Source: Gammaproteobacteria bacterium
GTDB taxonomy: Bacteria; Pseudomonadota; Gammaproteobacteria; Eutrophobiales; Eutrophobiaceae
Assembly: GCA_004356415.1 (NCBI GenBank)
Contig: SMWN01000012.1
Coordinates: 1 to 27,468, forward strand
Direction of reading: 5' to 3'
Length of the DNA: 27,468 nt
Notes under the pieces: generated by a model
Seen by the model: only the letters and a program-made list of their open reading frames with translations
Database searches by the model: none
What the model was told of the DNA's origin: nothing
Made by a program: the position numbers and the translations under genes
Part shown: positions 18,792 through 26,688 of the stretch, in pieces
Numbering within the stretch: the stretch's first letter is position 1
Layout: each line of letters starts with the position of its first letter

Positions 18792-18932
18792 CTATTGTGC
18801 GCCAATATTCCAAAAGCCTGTTTCTTTCAGGACCATTGCATACGCCTCACTGACCTCTGCCCTCGTGTTCCTTGATGAACTCACGAGGCGGCCCTCCCCT
18901 GGCTGTACCTCAAAGCAGTATTTATCGGCATC
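18792..18932 (-). pseudogene. Possible C-terminal gene fragment cut off by the IS
   Basis: The minus strand stays open for 46 codons up to a TAG at 18792-18794. It reads through DKYCFEVQPGEGRLV and ends EAYAMVLKETGFWNIGAQ, which looks like real protein. The frame is closed by a TAA only 5 bp inside the IS3 boundary at 18940, and there is no matching N-terminal part on the other side of the IS. I do not recognise the family. It may be the tail of a gene whose front was deleted with the IS insertion; a chance open stretch is also possible. Confidence 0.4.
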
Positions 18933-18997
18933 TTAGTCTTGCCCCGTTTTAGTGGACACATCTAAATTGACCTAGAGTTAGGGTCAGGAGGTGTGTC

Positions 18998-19312
18998 ATG
19001 AGCAGAACAAGGAGATACAAACGGTATAGCCATGAGTTCAAGCGAGAAGCATTAAAACGTGCTGGTGAAGAAGGCACAACTGATAAACAAGTGAGCGCAG
19101 AACTCGGAATTAGTCGTCGTCAGCTAAGGCGATGGCGGGATGAATTCAGATTATCAGGTAATGATGCCTTTCCTGGTCAAGGCCGCAGTCGTGATGAAGA
19201 AATGACCCAACTGAAACGTGAGCTGGCCAAAGTTAAACAGGAACGGGATTTTTCACCCAGAGGGCACCTTGTAACACATGCGGTGGTGTACTTCGCCAAG
19301 GAGTCGGAATGA
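18998..19312 (+). CDS. IS3-family transposase OrfA (helix-turn-helix)
   Basis: OrfA supplies the DNA-binding part of IS3 transposase. The 104-residue protein has a helix-turn-helix (HEFKREALKRAGEEG, then KQVSAELGISRRQLRRWRDEF) and a leucine-zipper-like helix (MTQLKRELAKVKQERDF). AGGAGG lies 6 bases before the ATG. After ERDF the usual short link to the YFAKES end is replaced by a longer stretch (SPRGHLVTHAVV), which may be a small insertion. Its TGA overlaps the orfB ATG. Confidence 0.88.
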   Translation: MSRTRRYKRYSHEFKREALKRAGEEGTTDKQVSAELGISRRQLRRWRDEFRLSGNDAFPGQGRSRDEEMTQLKRELAKVKQERDFSPRGHLVTHAVVYFAKESE

Positions 19313-20034
19313 GATACGAATGTATCGACCGACACCGCAAACAGTATCCAGTCCGAGTGATGTGTGGAGCACTTAAAGTCTCTAGAAGCGGATACTATGC
19401 TTGGCGCACAAGACCTGAGAGTGACAGGGGTAATACTGACCGTGCGCTGACCCAAGTGATACGTGGAATACATCGCGACAACAGAGGGGTCTATGGTGCG
19501 CCAAAAATACGAGTAGCACTTAAGGCGCAAGGCTACCGCCATGGACGACATAAAGTTGCATGCTTGATGCGATTAGCCGGCCTAAAAGGTTGTCCACAGC
19601 GACGCTTTAAGGTCACAACACAATCCGATCCAAGCCACCCTGTGGCGAAAAACCTGCTTCAACAGAACTTTACAGCGAAGGCCCCGAACCGTCAGTGGGC
19701 ATCTGATATTACCTATATAGATACACAACAGGGATGGCTTTATCTGGCGGTCGTGATGGATCTATATTCCCGTCGTATTGTTGGCTGGTCAATGGATCGA
19801 TGTATGAGTCGGTATCTGGTTATTGATGCGCACACGATGGCATTAGATTCTCGTATGCCAGAGAGGCAGTTGATTCATCATTCTGATCGAGGCGAACAAT
19901 ATACGAGTGATGACTTTCGCAACCAGCTCGTCAAGCATGGCATTGAATGCTTCTATAATCGTCAACGTATTCATGGTTATATAGGAAATATCAGTCCGGT
20001 AGATTTTGAGAGACAGATAACCGGACTTAACTAG
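19309..20034 (+). pseudogene. IS3-family transposase OrfB, catalytic glutamate deleted
   Basis: OrfB is the DDE integrase half of IS3 transposase. The HTH_21-type N-terminal part (GVYGAPKIRVALK) and two catalytic aspartates are present: D133 in WASDITYI and D193 in HHSDRGEQY. At residues 211-214 (GIEC) the sequence jumps from the KHGIE segment directly to CFYNRQRIHGYIG. This skips the family block that holds the catalytic Glu about 35 residues after the second Asp. The 241-residue length against the usual 275-290 agrees. The reading frame is intact, but the product should be inactive. The join at ATTGAATGC (19942-19950) suggests deletion between short repeats. Confidence 0.85.
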
Positions 20035-20086
20035 TGGTCCACTTTTTCGGGGCAAAACCAGTTCTATGAACGCTGAAAGGGGACTA

Positions 20087-21451
20087 CTACAATTGACTGA
20101 TTGCATCTGATAGACGGCTGACTGTAATGACTTCCATGCCTTCGATATTGTGTTTAGGTTGATTGGACTTGGGGATAATGGCTTTTTTGAACCCATGTTT
20201 CACGGCTTCATTGAGTCTCTCCAGACCATTCTGAACGGGTCTTATTTCACCCGCAAGACCTACTTCACCAAATACAATTAAATCCTGCGGCATAGGGCTG
20301 TTTTTCAAACTGGATGTGGCCGCCAACAAGATGGCCAGATCGGCCGCTGTTTCAGTAATTCTAATGCCGCCAACCACATTAATAAAAACATCCTGATCAG
20401 AAGTGCTGATACCTGCATGTCGATGTAACACCGCCAACAACATTGACAGACGGTTTTGTTCTAATCCAAGACTGACGCGTCTCGGATTGCCAAGATGGGA
20501 TGTGTCGACCAGAGCCTGTACTTCAACAAGCAGTGGTCTCGTCCCCTCTTTTGTCACCATGATGACGCTACCTGAGACCGGTTTTTCGTGCCTGGATAGA
20601 AATATTGCGGAAGGGTTGCTGACTTCTTTTAATCCTTTATCCGTCATGGCAAATACGCCAAGTTCATTGACTGCACCATAACGATTTTTAATAGATCGAA
20701 TCACACGGTAACGACTGCCACTGTCACCTTCAAAATAAAGTACCGTATCGACCATATGTTCCAGAATACGTGGTCCTGCTAATGCCCCGTCTTTTGTCAC
20801 GTGACCCGACAGCAACACAGTCGTGTTCGTTTGTTTTGCATAACGCACCAATTGCGCTGCTGACTCCCTGACCTGCGCCACTGAACCAGGAGCAGACTGT
20901 AGCATCTCTGTGTAGACAGTCTGGATGGAGTCTATCACCATGACTTCAGGGCGCTCAGAACTGGCGACTGATAAAATTCTTTCCAGATTGGTTTCTGTCA
21001 GTAACCTGATTTTATCCAGGGCAAGATCCAGACGTCTACCACGAAGACTGATTTGCTGTGCTGATTCTTCACCGGAAACATAAAGTGTTTTCACACCTTC
21101 TTGTCCAAGGTCAGAAAGCATCTGGATCAATAATGTTGATTTACCGATTCCAGGATCACCACCGATTAATGTGACTGACCCGGTTGCCAAGCCACCCCCC
21201 ACTGCTCGATCAAGCTCAGCCATCCCGGTAGTTAATCTGGAAGATTGCTCCGCATCGACAGTATCCAGAAAAGATACCTCTGCAGGGGCTGCTATATGGT
21301 CTCGGATTCGAAATGATTTAACATTCGATGTTGCTTCGACAACTACCTCTATCAGTGTATTCCATGCATGACATTCGTTACATTGCCCCGCCCATTTAGG
21401 CAGGGTGGCACCGCATTCATCGCATTGATATTGGACTTTAGGCTTCGCCAT
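20087..21451 (-). CDS. radA: DNA repair protein RadA
   Basis: RadA is a RecA-like, DnaB-related helicase that promotes branch migration in recombination. I take the ATG at 21451 (MAKPKVQYQCDECG, 454 residues); a TTG two codons upstream is less likely, and AGAG lies 7 bases before the ATG. Domains are the zinc finger CDECG...CNECHAW, Walker A GGDPGIGKST near residue 100, the RadA KNRxG motif as KNRYG near residue 255 (Phe is usual), and the C-terminal Lon-protease-like domain with FVNVVGG-type sequence (DVFINVVGGIRI). It overlaps the end of alr by 14 bp. The IS3 element lies 32 bp after its stop. Confidence 0.96.
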   Translation of the reverse strand: MAKPKVQYQCDECGATLPKWAGQCNECHAWNTLIEVVVEATSNVKSFRIRDHIAAPAEVSFLDTVDAEQSSRLTTGMAELDRAVGGGLATGSVTLIGGDPGIGKSTLLIQMLSDLGQEGVKTLYVSGEESAQQISLRGRRLDLALDKIRLLTETNLERILSVASSERPEVMVIDSIQTVYTEMLQSAPGSVAQVRESAAQLVRYAKQTNTTVLLSGHVTKDGALAGPRILEHMVDTVLYFEGDSGSRYRVIRSIKNRYGAVNELGVFAMTDKGLKEVSNPSAIFLSRHEKPVSGSVIMVTKEGTRPLLVEVQALVDTSHLGNPRRVSLGLEQNRLSMLLAVLHRHAGISTSDQDVFINVVGGIRITETAADLAILLAATSSLKNSPMPQDLIVFGEVGLAGEIRPVQNGLERLNEAVKHGFKKAIIPKSNQPKHNIEGMEVITVSRLSDAISQL

Positions 21452-22517
21452 ATTCAAACTCTAATCGTTTATGAACGGCACAAAGCATTTCATAGGGAAT
21501 GGTCCCTGCATGTTTGGCAATTTCCTCAACAGGTAATCCCTCTCCCCACAGAACAACCGGATCACCTGTTTTAGCTTGTGGCTGGGAACGCAAATCAACA
21601 GTTAACATATCCATTGATGCACGGCCAATGAGTTCAACCCTTTTTCCATTCACGAGGACAGGTGTGCCTGATTCAGCATGGCGTGGATAACCGTCACCGT
21701 ACCCAGCTGCGACTACGCCCACAGACATGTCTTCCGGACAACGCCACGTCGCCCCATACCCTACTGGCTCTCCTGTCTTCAATGCTTTAACCGTGATTAA
21801 TCTTGATTTAAGTGTCATCACTGGTTTTAATCCTTCTTGTGGACCATTGCTGTTAGCAAATGGGGAGACACCATAAAGCATGATCCCTGGCCGCACCCAA
21901 TCAACGTGGGCATCCGGGAAGGCGAGGATAGCGGCAGAATTTGCAATGGTCTTTTCAAGCGACATATTTTTATTGAACTGACTGAAACAGTTGATCTGTT
22001 CACTTGTCATCGGGTCTTCACGATTATTGGCACTGGCGAGGTGTGTCATCAAACGGATCTCCTTTACACAGGGAAATTGTTCCAGCCTTGCAAGCACGTC
22101 GCTAGCTAGGTCCGGTGAAAATCCAAGACGATGCATGCCTGTATCCAACTTCAACCATATGCAAACGGGTTTGATTAGCTGGTTTTGATCAAGCATTTCA
22201 ACTTGTGAAAGGTCATGCACGACCATGTCTATTCCTAATTGGCTGATCTCTGACAACTCATCTCCAGAATAGGGACCTTCAAGAAGGATGATGCGTTGTT
22301 GAATCTCTGCTTGGCGTAATTCTCTGGCTTCTTCCAGGCAGGCGACGCCAAAGGCATCTGCATGCTCAAGACATTGCGCAATACGAACCAGGCCATGCCC
22401 ATACGCATCCGCCTTGACGATGGCCATGACTCGAGAATTAGGTGCTAATGTGCGGATACGACTGAAATTATGACGAAGTGCGGGAAGATTAATGACAACC
22501 TTTGCAGGTCGGCTCAT
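21438..22517 (-). CDS. alr: Alanine racemase
   Basis: Alr makes D-alanine for peptidoglycan. The 359-residue protein has the PLP-binding lysine K35 in AIVKADAYGHGL and the fold-III barrel markers DTGMHRLGF and VRPGIMLYG. The second catalytic tyrosine lies in the GYGDGYPR motif of the C-terminal domain, and GRASMDML is also present. Its start overlaps the dnaB stop (ATGA) and its end overlaps radA, so the three genes are tightly packed. dnaB-alr adjacency is widespread in gammaproteobacteria. Confidence 0.97.
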   Translation of the reverse strand: MSRPAKVVINLPALRHNFSRIRTLAPNSRVMAIVKADAYGHGLVRIAQCLEHADAFGVACLEEARELRQAEIQQRIILLEGPYSGDELSEISQLGIDMVVHDLSQVEMLDQNQLIKPVCIWLKLDTGMHRLGFSPDLASDVLARLEQFPCVKEIRLMTHLASANNREDPMTSEQINCFSQFNKNMSLEKTIANSAAILAFPDAHVDWVRPGIMLYGVSPFANSNGPQEGLKPVMTLKSRLITVKALKTGEPVGYGATWRCPEDMSVGVVAAGYGDGYPRHAESGTPVLVNGKRVELIGRASMDMLTVDLRSQPQAKTGDPVVLWGEGLPVEEIAKHAGTIPYEMLCAVHKRLEFEYGEA

Positions 22518-23953
22518 TCATATCCTCCGTGATCAAATCCTCCACCAGCGAAGTCTCCACCTGGTATAGGGAAATTACTGTCCGGAATATAATTTTCGAA
22601 TTTGGTGTACTGTCCCAAAAACGTCAGTAAAAAATCGCCAATGGGTCCATTACGTTGCTTGGCGATGATGATCTCGGCTTTGCCTTTGTCCACAGTGTCT
22701 TTGTCGTAAACTTCTTCCCGATAGATAAACACAATCAAATCAGCATCCTGTTCTATCGCACCACTCTCACGAAGATCGGACATCACCGGACGTTTGTTTG
22801 TCCGTTGTTCAAGACTTCTGTTGAGTTGTGATATGGCAATGACAGGCACATTCAATTCTTTTGCCATGGCTTTGAGTGAACGGGAGATCTCGGATATCTC
22901 TGTCGCGCGGTTTTCACTGTTGCCCGCAACTTGCATCAACTGTAGATAATCGACAATGACCAAATCAAGACCACCACGTTCTCTGTATATTCGACGGCAG
23001 CGTGCCCTGATTTCAGACGGTGTCAAAGCAGGTGTATCGTCAACAAACAGACGCGCATCTTTCAGAATCTCAACGGCAGATGTTAGCCTGGGCCAGTCTT
23101 CATCCTTAAGTTTGCCGGTGCGAATCTTTTGTTGATTTATCCTTCCCAATGAAGACATCATACGCATTGCCAGGGAACTTCCCGGCATTTCCATACTGAA
23201 TATGATAACTGCAAGTTTATCCTTGATCACAGCATGCTCAGCAATATTGATTGCCAGGGCTGTTTTACCCATGGAGGGTCTGCCCGCGATGATGATCAGA
23301 TCAGAGGGCTGCAAACCGGCTGTTAAATCATCAAATTTATCAAAACCTGTGGCAACACCTGTGATATGACTATCTCGGCGGAAGAGTTCATCAATCTTGT
23401 CCAGTGCATTGACCAGCAGATCCTTGATGGTATCGTAAGTTCTACGGCCCTTTGATTCTCTTTCAGCGATCTCAAATACTACTTGCTCAGCTTGATCCAG
23501 AATCTGTTCATTGCTAAGTCCCTGGGGATTGAAGACATTTTCACTAATCTTATTGGTTGCTTGAACAAGCTGTCTGAGAACGGAACGTTTTCTGACAATA
23601 TCGGCATAGGCTTTAATGTTACTGACGCCGGGGGTTTTTTCTGCGAGTGCAGCGAGGTATGTTAACCCCCCAGCATCATCGAGCTGCTGATGATTTTCTA
23701 ACCATTCTGCAATCGTCACGACATCATAGGGTTGACCGTCATCATCAAGAGTTGTCATAGCTCGAAAAATGACACGATGATCCCTGCGATAAAAATCATC
23801 TTCCGAGACTCTTTCAGTGACATGTTCCCACACATCATTATTCAGCAGAACACCACCCAATACTGCCATTTCAGCCTCAATAGAATGCGGCGGGATCTTT
23901 AACGAAGCTGTTTCTGTATCAACAGTTTCAGCTGTATATGAGGTATCCTGCAT
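22514..23953 (-). CDS. dnaB: Replicative DNA helicase DnaB
   Basis: DnaB is the hexameric helicase that unwinds DNA at the replication fork. The 479-residue protein has the N-terminal primase-interacting domain (PPHSIEAEMAVLGG onward), a linker helix, and the RecA-like motor. Walker A GRPSMGKTA is near residue 225, the Walker B strand is LDLVIVDYLQLM, and ISQLNRSLEQR, SDLRESGAIEQDAD and the KQRNGP element follow. No intein interrupts it. The AGGAGG ribosome site before the ATG is embedded in a small hairpin. It lies 121 bp after rplI. Confidence 0.97.
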   Translation of the reverse strand: MQDTSYTAETVDTETASLKIPPHSIEAEMAVLGGVLLNNDVWEHVTERVSEDDFYRRDHRVIFRAMTTLDDDGQPYDVVTIAEWLENHQQLDDAGGLTYLAALAEKTPGVSNIKAYADIVRKRSVLRQLVQATNKISENVFNPQGLSNEQILDQAEQVVFEIAERESKGRRTYDTIKDLLVNALDKIDELFRRDSHITGVATGFDKFDDLTAGLQPSDLIIIAGRPSMGKTALAINIAEHAVIKDKLAVIIFSMEMPGSSLAMRMMSSLGRINQQKIRTGKLKDEDWPRLTSAVEILKDARLFVDDTPALTPSEIRARCRRIYRERGGLDLVIVDYLQLMQVAGNSENRATEISEISRSLKAMAKELNVPVIAISQLNRSLEQRTNKRPVMSDLRESGAIEQDADLIVFIYREEVYDKDTVDKGKAEIIIAKQRNGPIGDFLLTFLGQYTKFENYIPDSNFPIPGGDFAGGGFDHGGYE

Positions 23954-23955
23954 TC

Positions 23956-23972
23956 ACTCCTCCTGAAGGAGT
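23956..23972 (-). promoter_or_regulatory. dnaB ribosome site inside a hairpin
   Basis: On the minus strand ACTCCT pairs with AGGAGT around loop TCAGG, directly before the dnaB ATG. The stem covers the AGGAGGAG ribosome site, so translation could be limited unless the stem is opened, for example by passing ribosomes. Confidence 0.45.
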
Positions 23973-24019
23973 TTGTGATTGATAATCATGCCAGTATTCC
24001 TGCCCGGAACCCCGCTCAA

Positions 24020-24040
24020 GGATTATTCAATGAATATTCC
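24020..24040. promoter_or_regulatory. 21-bp palindrome between rplI and dnaB
   Basis: GGATTATTCA and TGAATATTCC are inverted copies around a single A, matching at 9 of 10 positions. The symmetry and size suit a dimeric repressor operator, but no regulator is known here and no promoter is obvious beside it. Confidence 0.35.
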
Positions 24041-24074
24041 AGGACTCTTGGTAGGGAACACTGACGTGTATTCA

Positions 24075-24524
24075 CTATTCTTCAGCGACGACCGTCACTT
24101 TTATCCTGGCACCAACATCAGCATGCAAGTGCGTCACAACTTCAAATTCACCCAATGCCCTGAGTGGGCCTTCTGGTAGTCGCACTTCATTTTTAGTCAA
24201 TTCAACACCTGCTGCTACGACAGCTTCTGCAATATCAGCAGCACTGACAGAACCGAATAGCTTCCCTTCTTCACCTGCCTTTCTTGCCAGCGTAACTTCT
24301 ACTACATTCATTTTTTCTGCGCGTGCCGTTGCCGTACCCAATGCGTCAGCCTGCGCCTTTTCCAACTCGGCACGACGCAACTCGAATTTCTCGACGTTCT
24401 CTGGTGTGGCAGTGACTGCTTTACCGATCGGGATTAAATAATTTCGACCATAACCAGCCTTTACCCTGACTTGATCACCCAGATCACCCAGTTTATTAAT
24501 CTTTTCTAGTAGTATAACTTCCAT
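24075..24524 (-). CDS. rplI: 50S ribosomal protein L9
   Basis: L9 binds 23S rRNA through its N-terminal domain and reaches toward the next ribosome with its C-terminal domain. The 149-residue length is typical. The N-terminal signature [32 protein letters not shown] is complete across the first 32 residues, followed by the long connecting helix (about 42-75) and the C-terminal domain with [21 protein letters not shown] lies 8 bases before the ATG. It lies between the DUF2232 gene and dnaB. Confidence 0.98.
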   Translation of the reverse strand: MEVILLEKINKLGDLGDQVRVKAGYGRNYLIPIGKAVTATPENVEKFELRRAELEKAQADALGTATARAEKMNVVEVTLARKAGEEGKLFGSVSAADIAEAVVAAGVELTKNEVRLPEGPLRALGEFEVVTHLHADVGARIKVTVVAEE

Positions 24525-24596
24525 CTAACTAACCTCTCTTTCCAAGACACACCATAGCATAATTCTATAGCACAATTCATCGCCTATTCACGCCCG

Positions 24597-25487
24597 TCAT
24601 CCCTCTTTATTCCTATTGATCATCCATGAATCCACCAAACCCAGACAGGCAACCAGCAGGACTGCCTGTGGCACAAGAAGCAGCAAAACATACATCATGA
24701 TTAACCAACCACGGGGCATACTTTTCGCAGCCACGATCCTGTGTACTGATGCGAGTCCCTGAAATAAATACAGCACAATAACAACCACCAGTATGTCCAG
24801 GCCGGCCGAGCCCGGCTGCCCACTACCGGTATATAGCAACCCTATGCCCATCAAAGTCAGGAATATAACAACATTTGGTAGTCTCAGGGCGTAAAATTCT
24901 GTTCTAAAGCCACCCGGATTAAACAGCGCTGATTGCCACCAGCGGGATAAAAATGTGGCGACGACCAGGCTAATTGTCATACCACTCGCCATCATGGCAT
25001 TCATTGCTGGTGCCGCCCGCTCCAGAACCTCCTGGTACTGCTCACCACCACCCTCAGGAAAAGCATTTTTAATCCAGATTTCCATCCATTGCAGCCACCA
25101 GGCGGGGACATCATCTATCAACCAATGCACCATCAGAACATAAGCTGCTGCAATCACACCCGCCGCAAAAACCAGCCAACCCTGTGACTGTGTTATTCTC
25201 AGGACACTGCAACAAATAGCTACGGGGACCCAAATGCCGAGTGCAAATGCCAATGCAACTTGCGGATTGGCACCTGCTAAAGCGACAAAAAGTACCACCG
25301 CCAATAAACAAACAAGCAGCACCTGCATTCCATATGCGGGCCCTTTCCTTAATATAATTAAGCCTGCCGGGACACCACTTAGTAAGTATGAAAGTGCCGG
25401 AAGTGACATTGCAATCGCTGTGAACAGACTGATTACCGTCACTGCTTGCAAGCGTCCAATCAGCATAAAACCACCAAGAGCACGCAT
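24597..25487 (-). CDS. DUF2232 polytopic membrane protein
   Basis: The 296-residue protein is strongly hydrophobic with about eight membrane spans. The first three are packed in residues 10-85 and the last three after residue 205. A hydrophilic section around residues 130-160 contains WWLQWMEIWIKNAFPEGGGEQYQ. The C-terminus (MINRNKEG) is charged. Family DUF2232/YybS-like is indicated by this pattern and by its place between rpsR and rplI, where such a gene is common in gammaproteobacteria. Its function is unknown. I use the ATG at 25487; a TTG three codons upstream is possible, and neither has a good ribosome site. Confidence 0.85.
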   Translation of the reverse strand: MRALGGFMLIGRLQAVTVISLFTAIAMSLPALSYLLSGVPAGLIILRKGPAYGMQVLLVCLLAVVLFVALAGANPQVALAFALGIWVPVAICCSVLRITQSQGWLVFAAGVIAAAYVLMVHWLIDDVPAWWLQWMEIWIKNAFPEGGGEQYQEVLERAAPAMNAMMASGMTISLVVATFLSRWWQSALFNPGGFRTEFYALRLPNVVIFLTLMGIGLLYTGSGQPGSAGLDILVVVIVLYLFQGLASVHRIVAAKSMPRGWLIMMYVLLLLVPQAVLLVACLGLVDSWMINRNKEG

Positions 25488-25573
25488 GATTTTCAACTAA
25501 CCTGAGATGTATCTGAGGAAAGGTTCATCAGACACCAAACTCATTGATTCTGGGCTTATCGGTTTAAGTGCTT

Positions 25574-25798
25574 CTAGTGTGAATCGCAATAAGGCATCAA
25601 CGCTAGAAAACGCGCACGCTTGATTGCAGTAACCAATTGTCTCTGGTAGCGCGCTTTGGTACCGGAAATTCTACTCGGAACGATCTTGCCTGTTTCGGTC
25701 AGATAATTCTTCAATGTATTCACGTCCTTATAATCAATTTCCTTGACACCTTCGGCTGTGAATTTGCAAAAACGCTTACGACGAAAATAACGTGACAT
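25574..25798 (-). CDS. rpsR: 30S ribosomal protein S18
   Basis: S18 forms a heterodimer with S6 on the 30S platform. The 74-residue protein shows the family core: [46 protein letters not shown] and [14 protein letters not shown]. It starts 4 bp after the rpsF stop, so the two partners are probably translated together. One cysteine is present in the KFCKF-like start (RFCKF), as in many S18 proteins that bind no zinc. Confidence 0.98.
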   Translation of the reverse strand: MSRYFRRKRFCKFTAEGVKEIDYKDVNTLKNYLTETGKIVPSRISGTKARYQRQLVTAIKRARFLALMPYCDSH

Positions 25799-25802
25799 TT
25801 TA

Positions 25803-26417
25803 TCAATCCTCCGTTTTTTCAGTAGTTTCTTCGGCAGCGTCCTCTGTTACAGATTCAGCGACTTCAGTGATATCTTCGGAAGCGTCCTCTGTCACCGATT
25901 CAGCGACTTCAGTTACTTCTTCGCTTGCTGCACCAACAACGGGTGCTTCTGCACTTGGGTTCTCTGCTTCTGCCCCGGTTTTTTCTTTCGCCTCAGCCTC
26001 AGTTTTTTCTTCCGCTTCAGACTTGGCTCTTTTTTCTGCCACAACCCTGGCTTTTCCTTCTGCCTCATCTCTCAGTTTCGCAGCAGCCTCTTCTTCTTCT
26101 TTCATTTTCGCCAGTAACGAAGTCTCCGTAACCGCACCATCACGTTTAATTATAAGGTTACGAATAACTGCATCGTTAAATCTGAAGGCACTGTCCAGTT
26201 CTTTCAATGGTTCGGCGCCACATTCGATATTCATCAACACGTAATGTGCCTTGTGAATCTTGTTGATTGGATAGGTTAACTGACGACGACCCCAGTCTTC
26301 AAGACGGTGGATAGCACCACCACTTGATTCGATCATATTACGGTACCGCTCAATCATTGCAGGTACCTGTTCACTTTGATCCGGATGGACCATGAACACA
26401 ACTTCATAATGTCGCAT
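25803..26417 (-). CDS. rpsF: 30S ribosomal protein S6 with long acidic extension
   Basis: S6 pairs with S18 in the 30S platform. The ATG at 26417 gives [17 protein letters not shown], the normal S6 start, with GAGGA 8 bases upstream. The S6 fold is complete by about residue 100 ([17 protein letters not shown] and the [16 protein letters not shown] element). The remaining ~100 residues are Glu/Ala/Lys-rich helix, then a Glu/Thr/Val tail with a 15-residue unit repeated twice ([30 protein letters not shown]). At 204 residues it is well above the usual 100-135. The extension is probably disordered or coiled and surface-exposed; its role is unknown. Confidence 0.96.
   Translation of the reverse strand: MRHYEVVFMVHPDQSEQVPAMIERYRNMIESSGGAIHRLEDWGRRQLTYPINKIHKAHYVLMNIECGAEPLKELDSAFRFNDAVIRNLIIKRDGAVTETSLLAKMKEEEEAAAKLRDEAEGKARVVAEKRAKSEAEEKTEAEAKEKTGAEAENPSAEAPVVGAASEEVTEVAESVTEDASEDITEVAESVTEDAAEETTEKTED
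25837..25926. repeat. 45-bp tandem duplication in the rpsF 3' end
   Basis: Units 25837-25881 and 25882-25926 are near-identical for most of their length (shared GCGTCCTCTGT and ATTCAGCGACTTCAGT). They keep the reading frame and encode the repeated acidic 15-residue unit of the S6 tail. Confidence 0.88.
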
Positions 26418-26488
26418 TAAGATAATCCTCTTGGTTTTTAGCAGCCCCCTGACTATTTCACAATGGAGCAAGAATTAAAGAACGCGGG

Positions 26489-26517
26489 ATTCTAGTGGAT
26501 TTGATCAGAATATTCAA
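26489..26517 (-). promoter_or_regulatory. Strong sigma-70 promoter of the rpsF block
   Basis: On the minus strand TTGAAT (26512-26517) and TAGAAT (26489-26494) are spaced by exactly 17 bp, and a GC-rich discriminator CCCGCG follows. Such discriminators are typical of ribosomal promoters under stringent (ppGpp/DksA) control. It lies about 70 bp before the rpsF ATG and should drive rpsF-rpsR-DUF2232-rplI and perhaps dnaB. Confidence 0.75.
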
Positions 26518-26543
26518 ATAATGAAAAATACCTTATTGAATTT

Positions 26544-26685
26544 AGAGTGCCCCTACTAATTCGATTTTTTTCGTGGGTGTAAGGAAGCGCCGCGCGCAAG
26601 ACCGCAGTGTATATGCCATACATGAGGATCTGAGCACAGAACTGACGCTGCAATCGCGTAAAAAAGCAGTTAGTAGAGGTGCTCT
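26544..26685. mobile_element. Second 142-bp MITE-like element
   Basis: The left end AGAGTGCCCCTACTAA and the reverse complement of the right end AGAGCACCTCTACTAA match at 13 of 16 positions, followed by T-rich runs on both sides. The interior is GC-rich with a small TGTAT/ATACA hairpin and no coding capacity. I see no target duplication. It begins 3 bp after the stop of the ABC gene and ends about 27 bp upstream of the rpsF -35 box. The TIR differs from that of the element at 16635. Confidence 0.6.
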
Positions 26686-26688
26686 TGA

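Larger units (their letters stand above)
18940..20054 (+). mobile_element. Defective IS3-family insertion sequence
   Basis: The element is 1115 bp. Its ends are TGCCCCGTTTTAGTGGAC (left) and, as reverse complement of the right end, TGCCCCGAAAAAGTGGAC, an imperfect terminal inverted repeat. It carries orfA (helix-turn-helix) and orfB (rve/DDE integrase) in IS3 arrangement with an ATGA overlap. No direct repeat flanks it (TCT on the left, AAA on the right). An internal deletion in orfB explains the short length compared with 1.2-1.3 kb relatives. It lies between ffs and radA. Confidence 0.9.

Noticed and set aside
18861..18888. CCTCGTG/CACGAGG hairpin as a terminator near ffs
   Set aside because: There is no T run after it on either strand, and it falls within the possible gene fragment.
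25792..26244. Ser/Ala-rich + strand protein opposite rpsF
   Set aside because: It is the antisense shadow of the Glu/Ala-rich S6 tail, whose codons read as Ser and Phe on the other strand.
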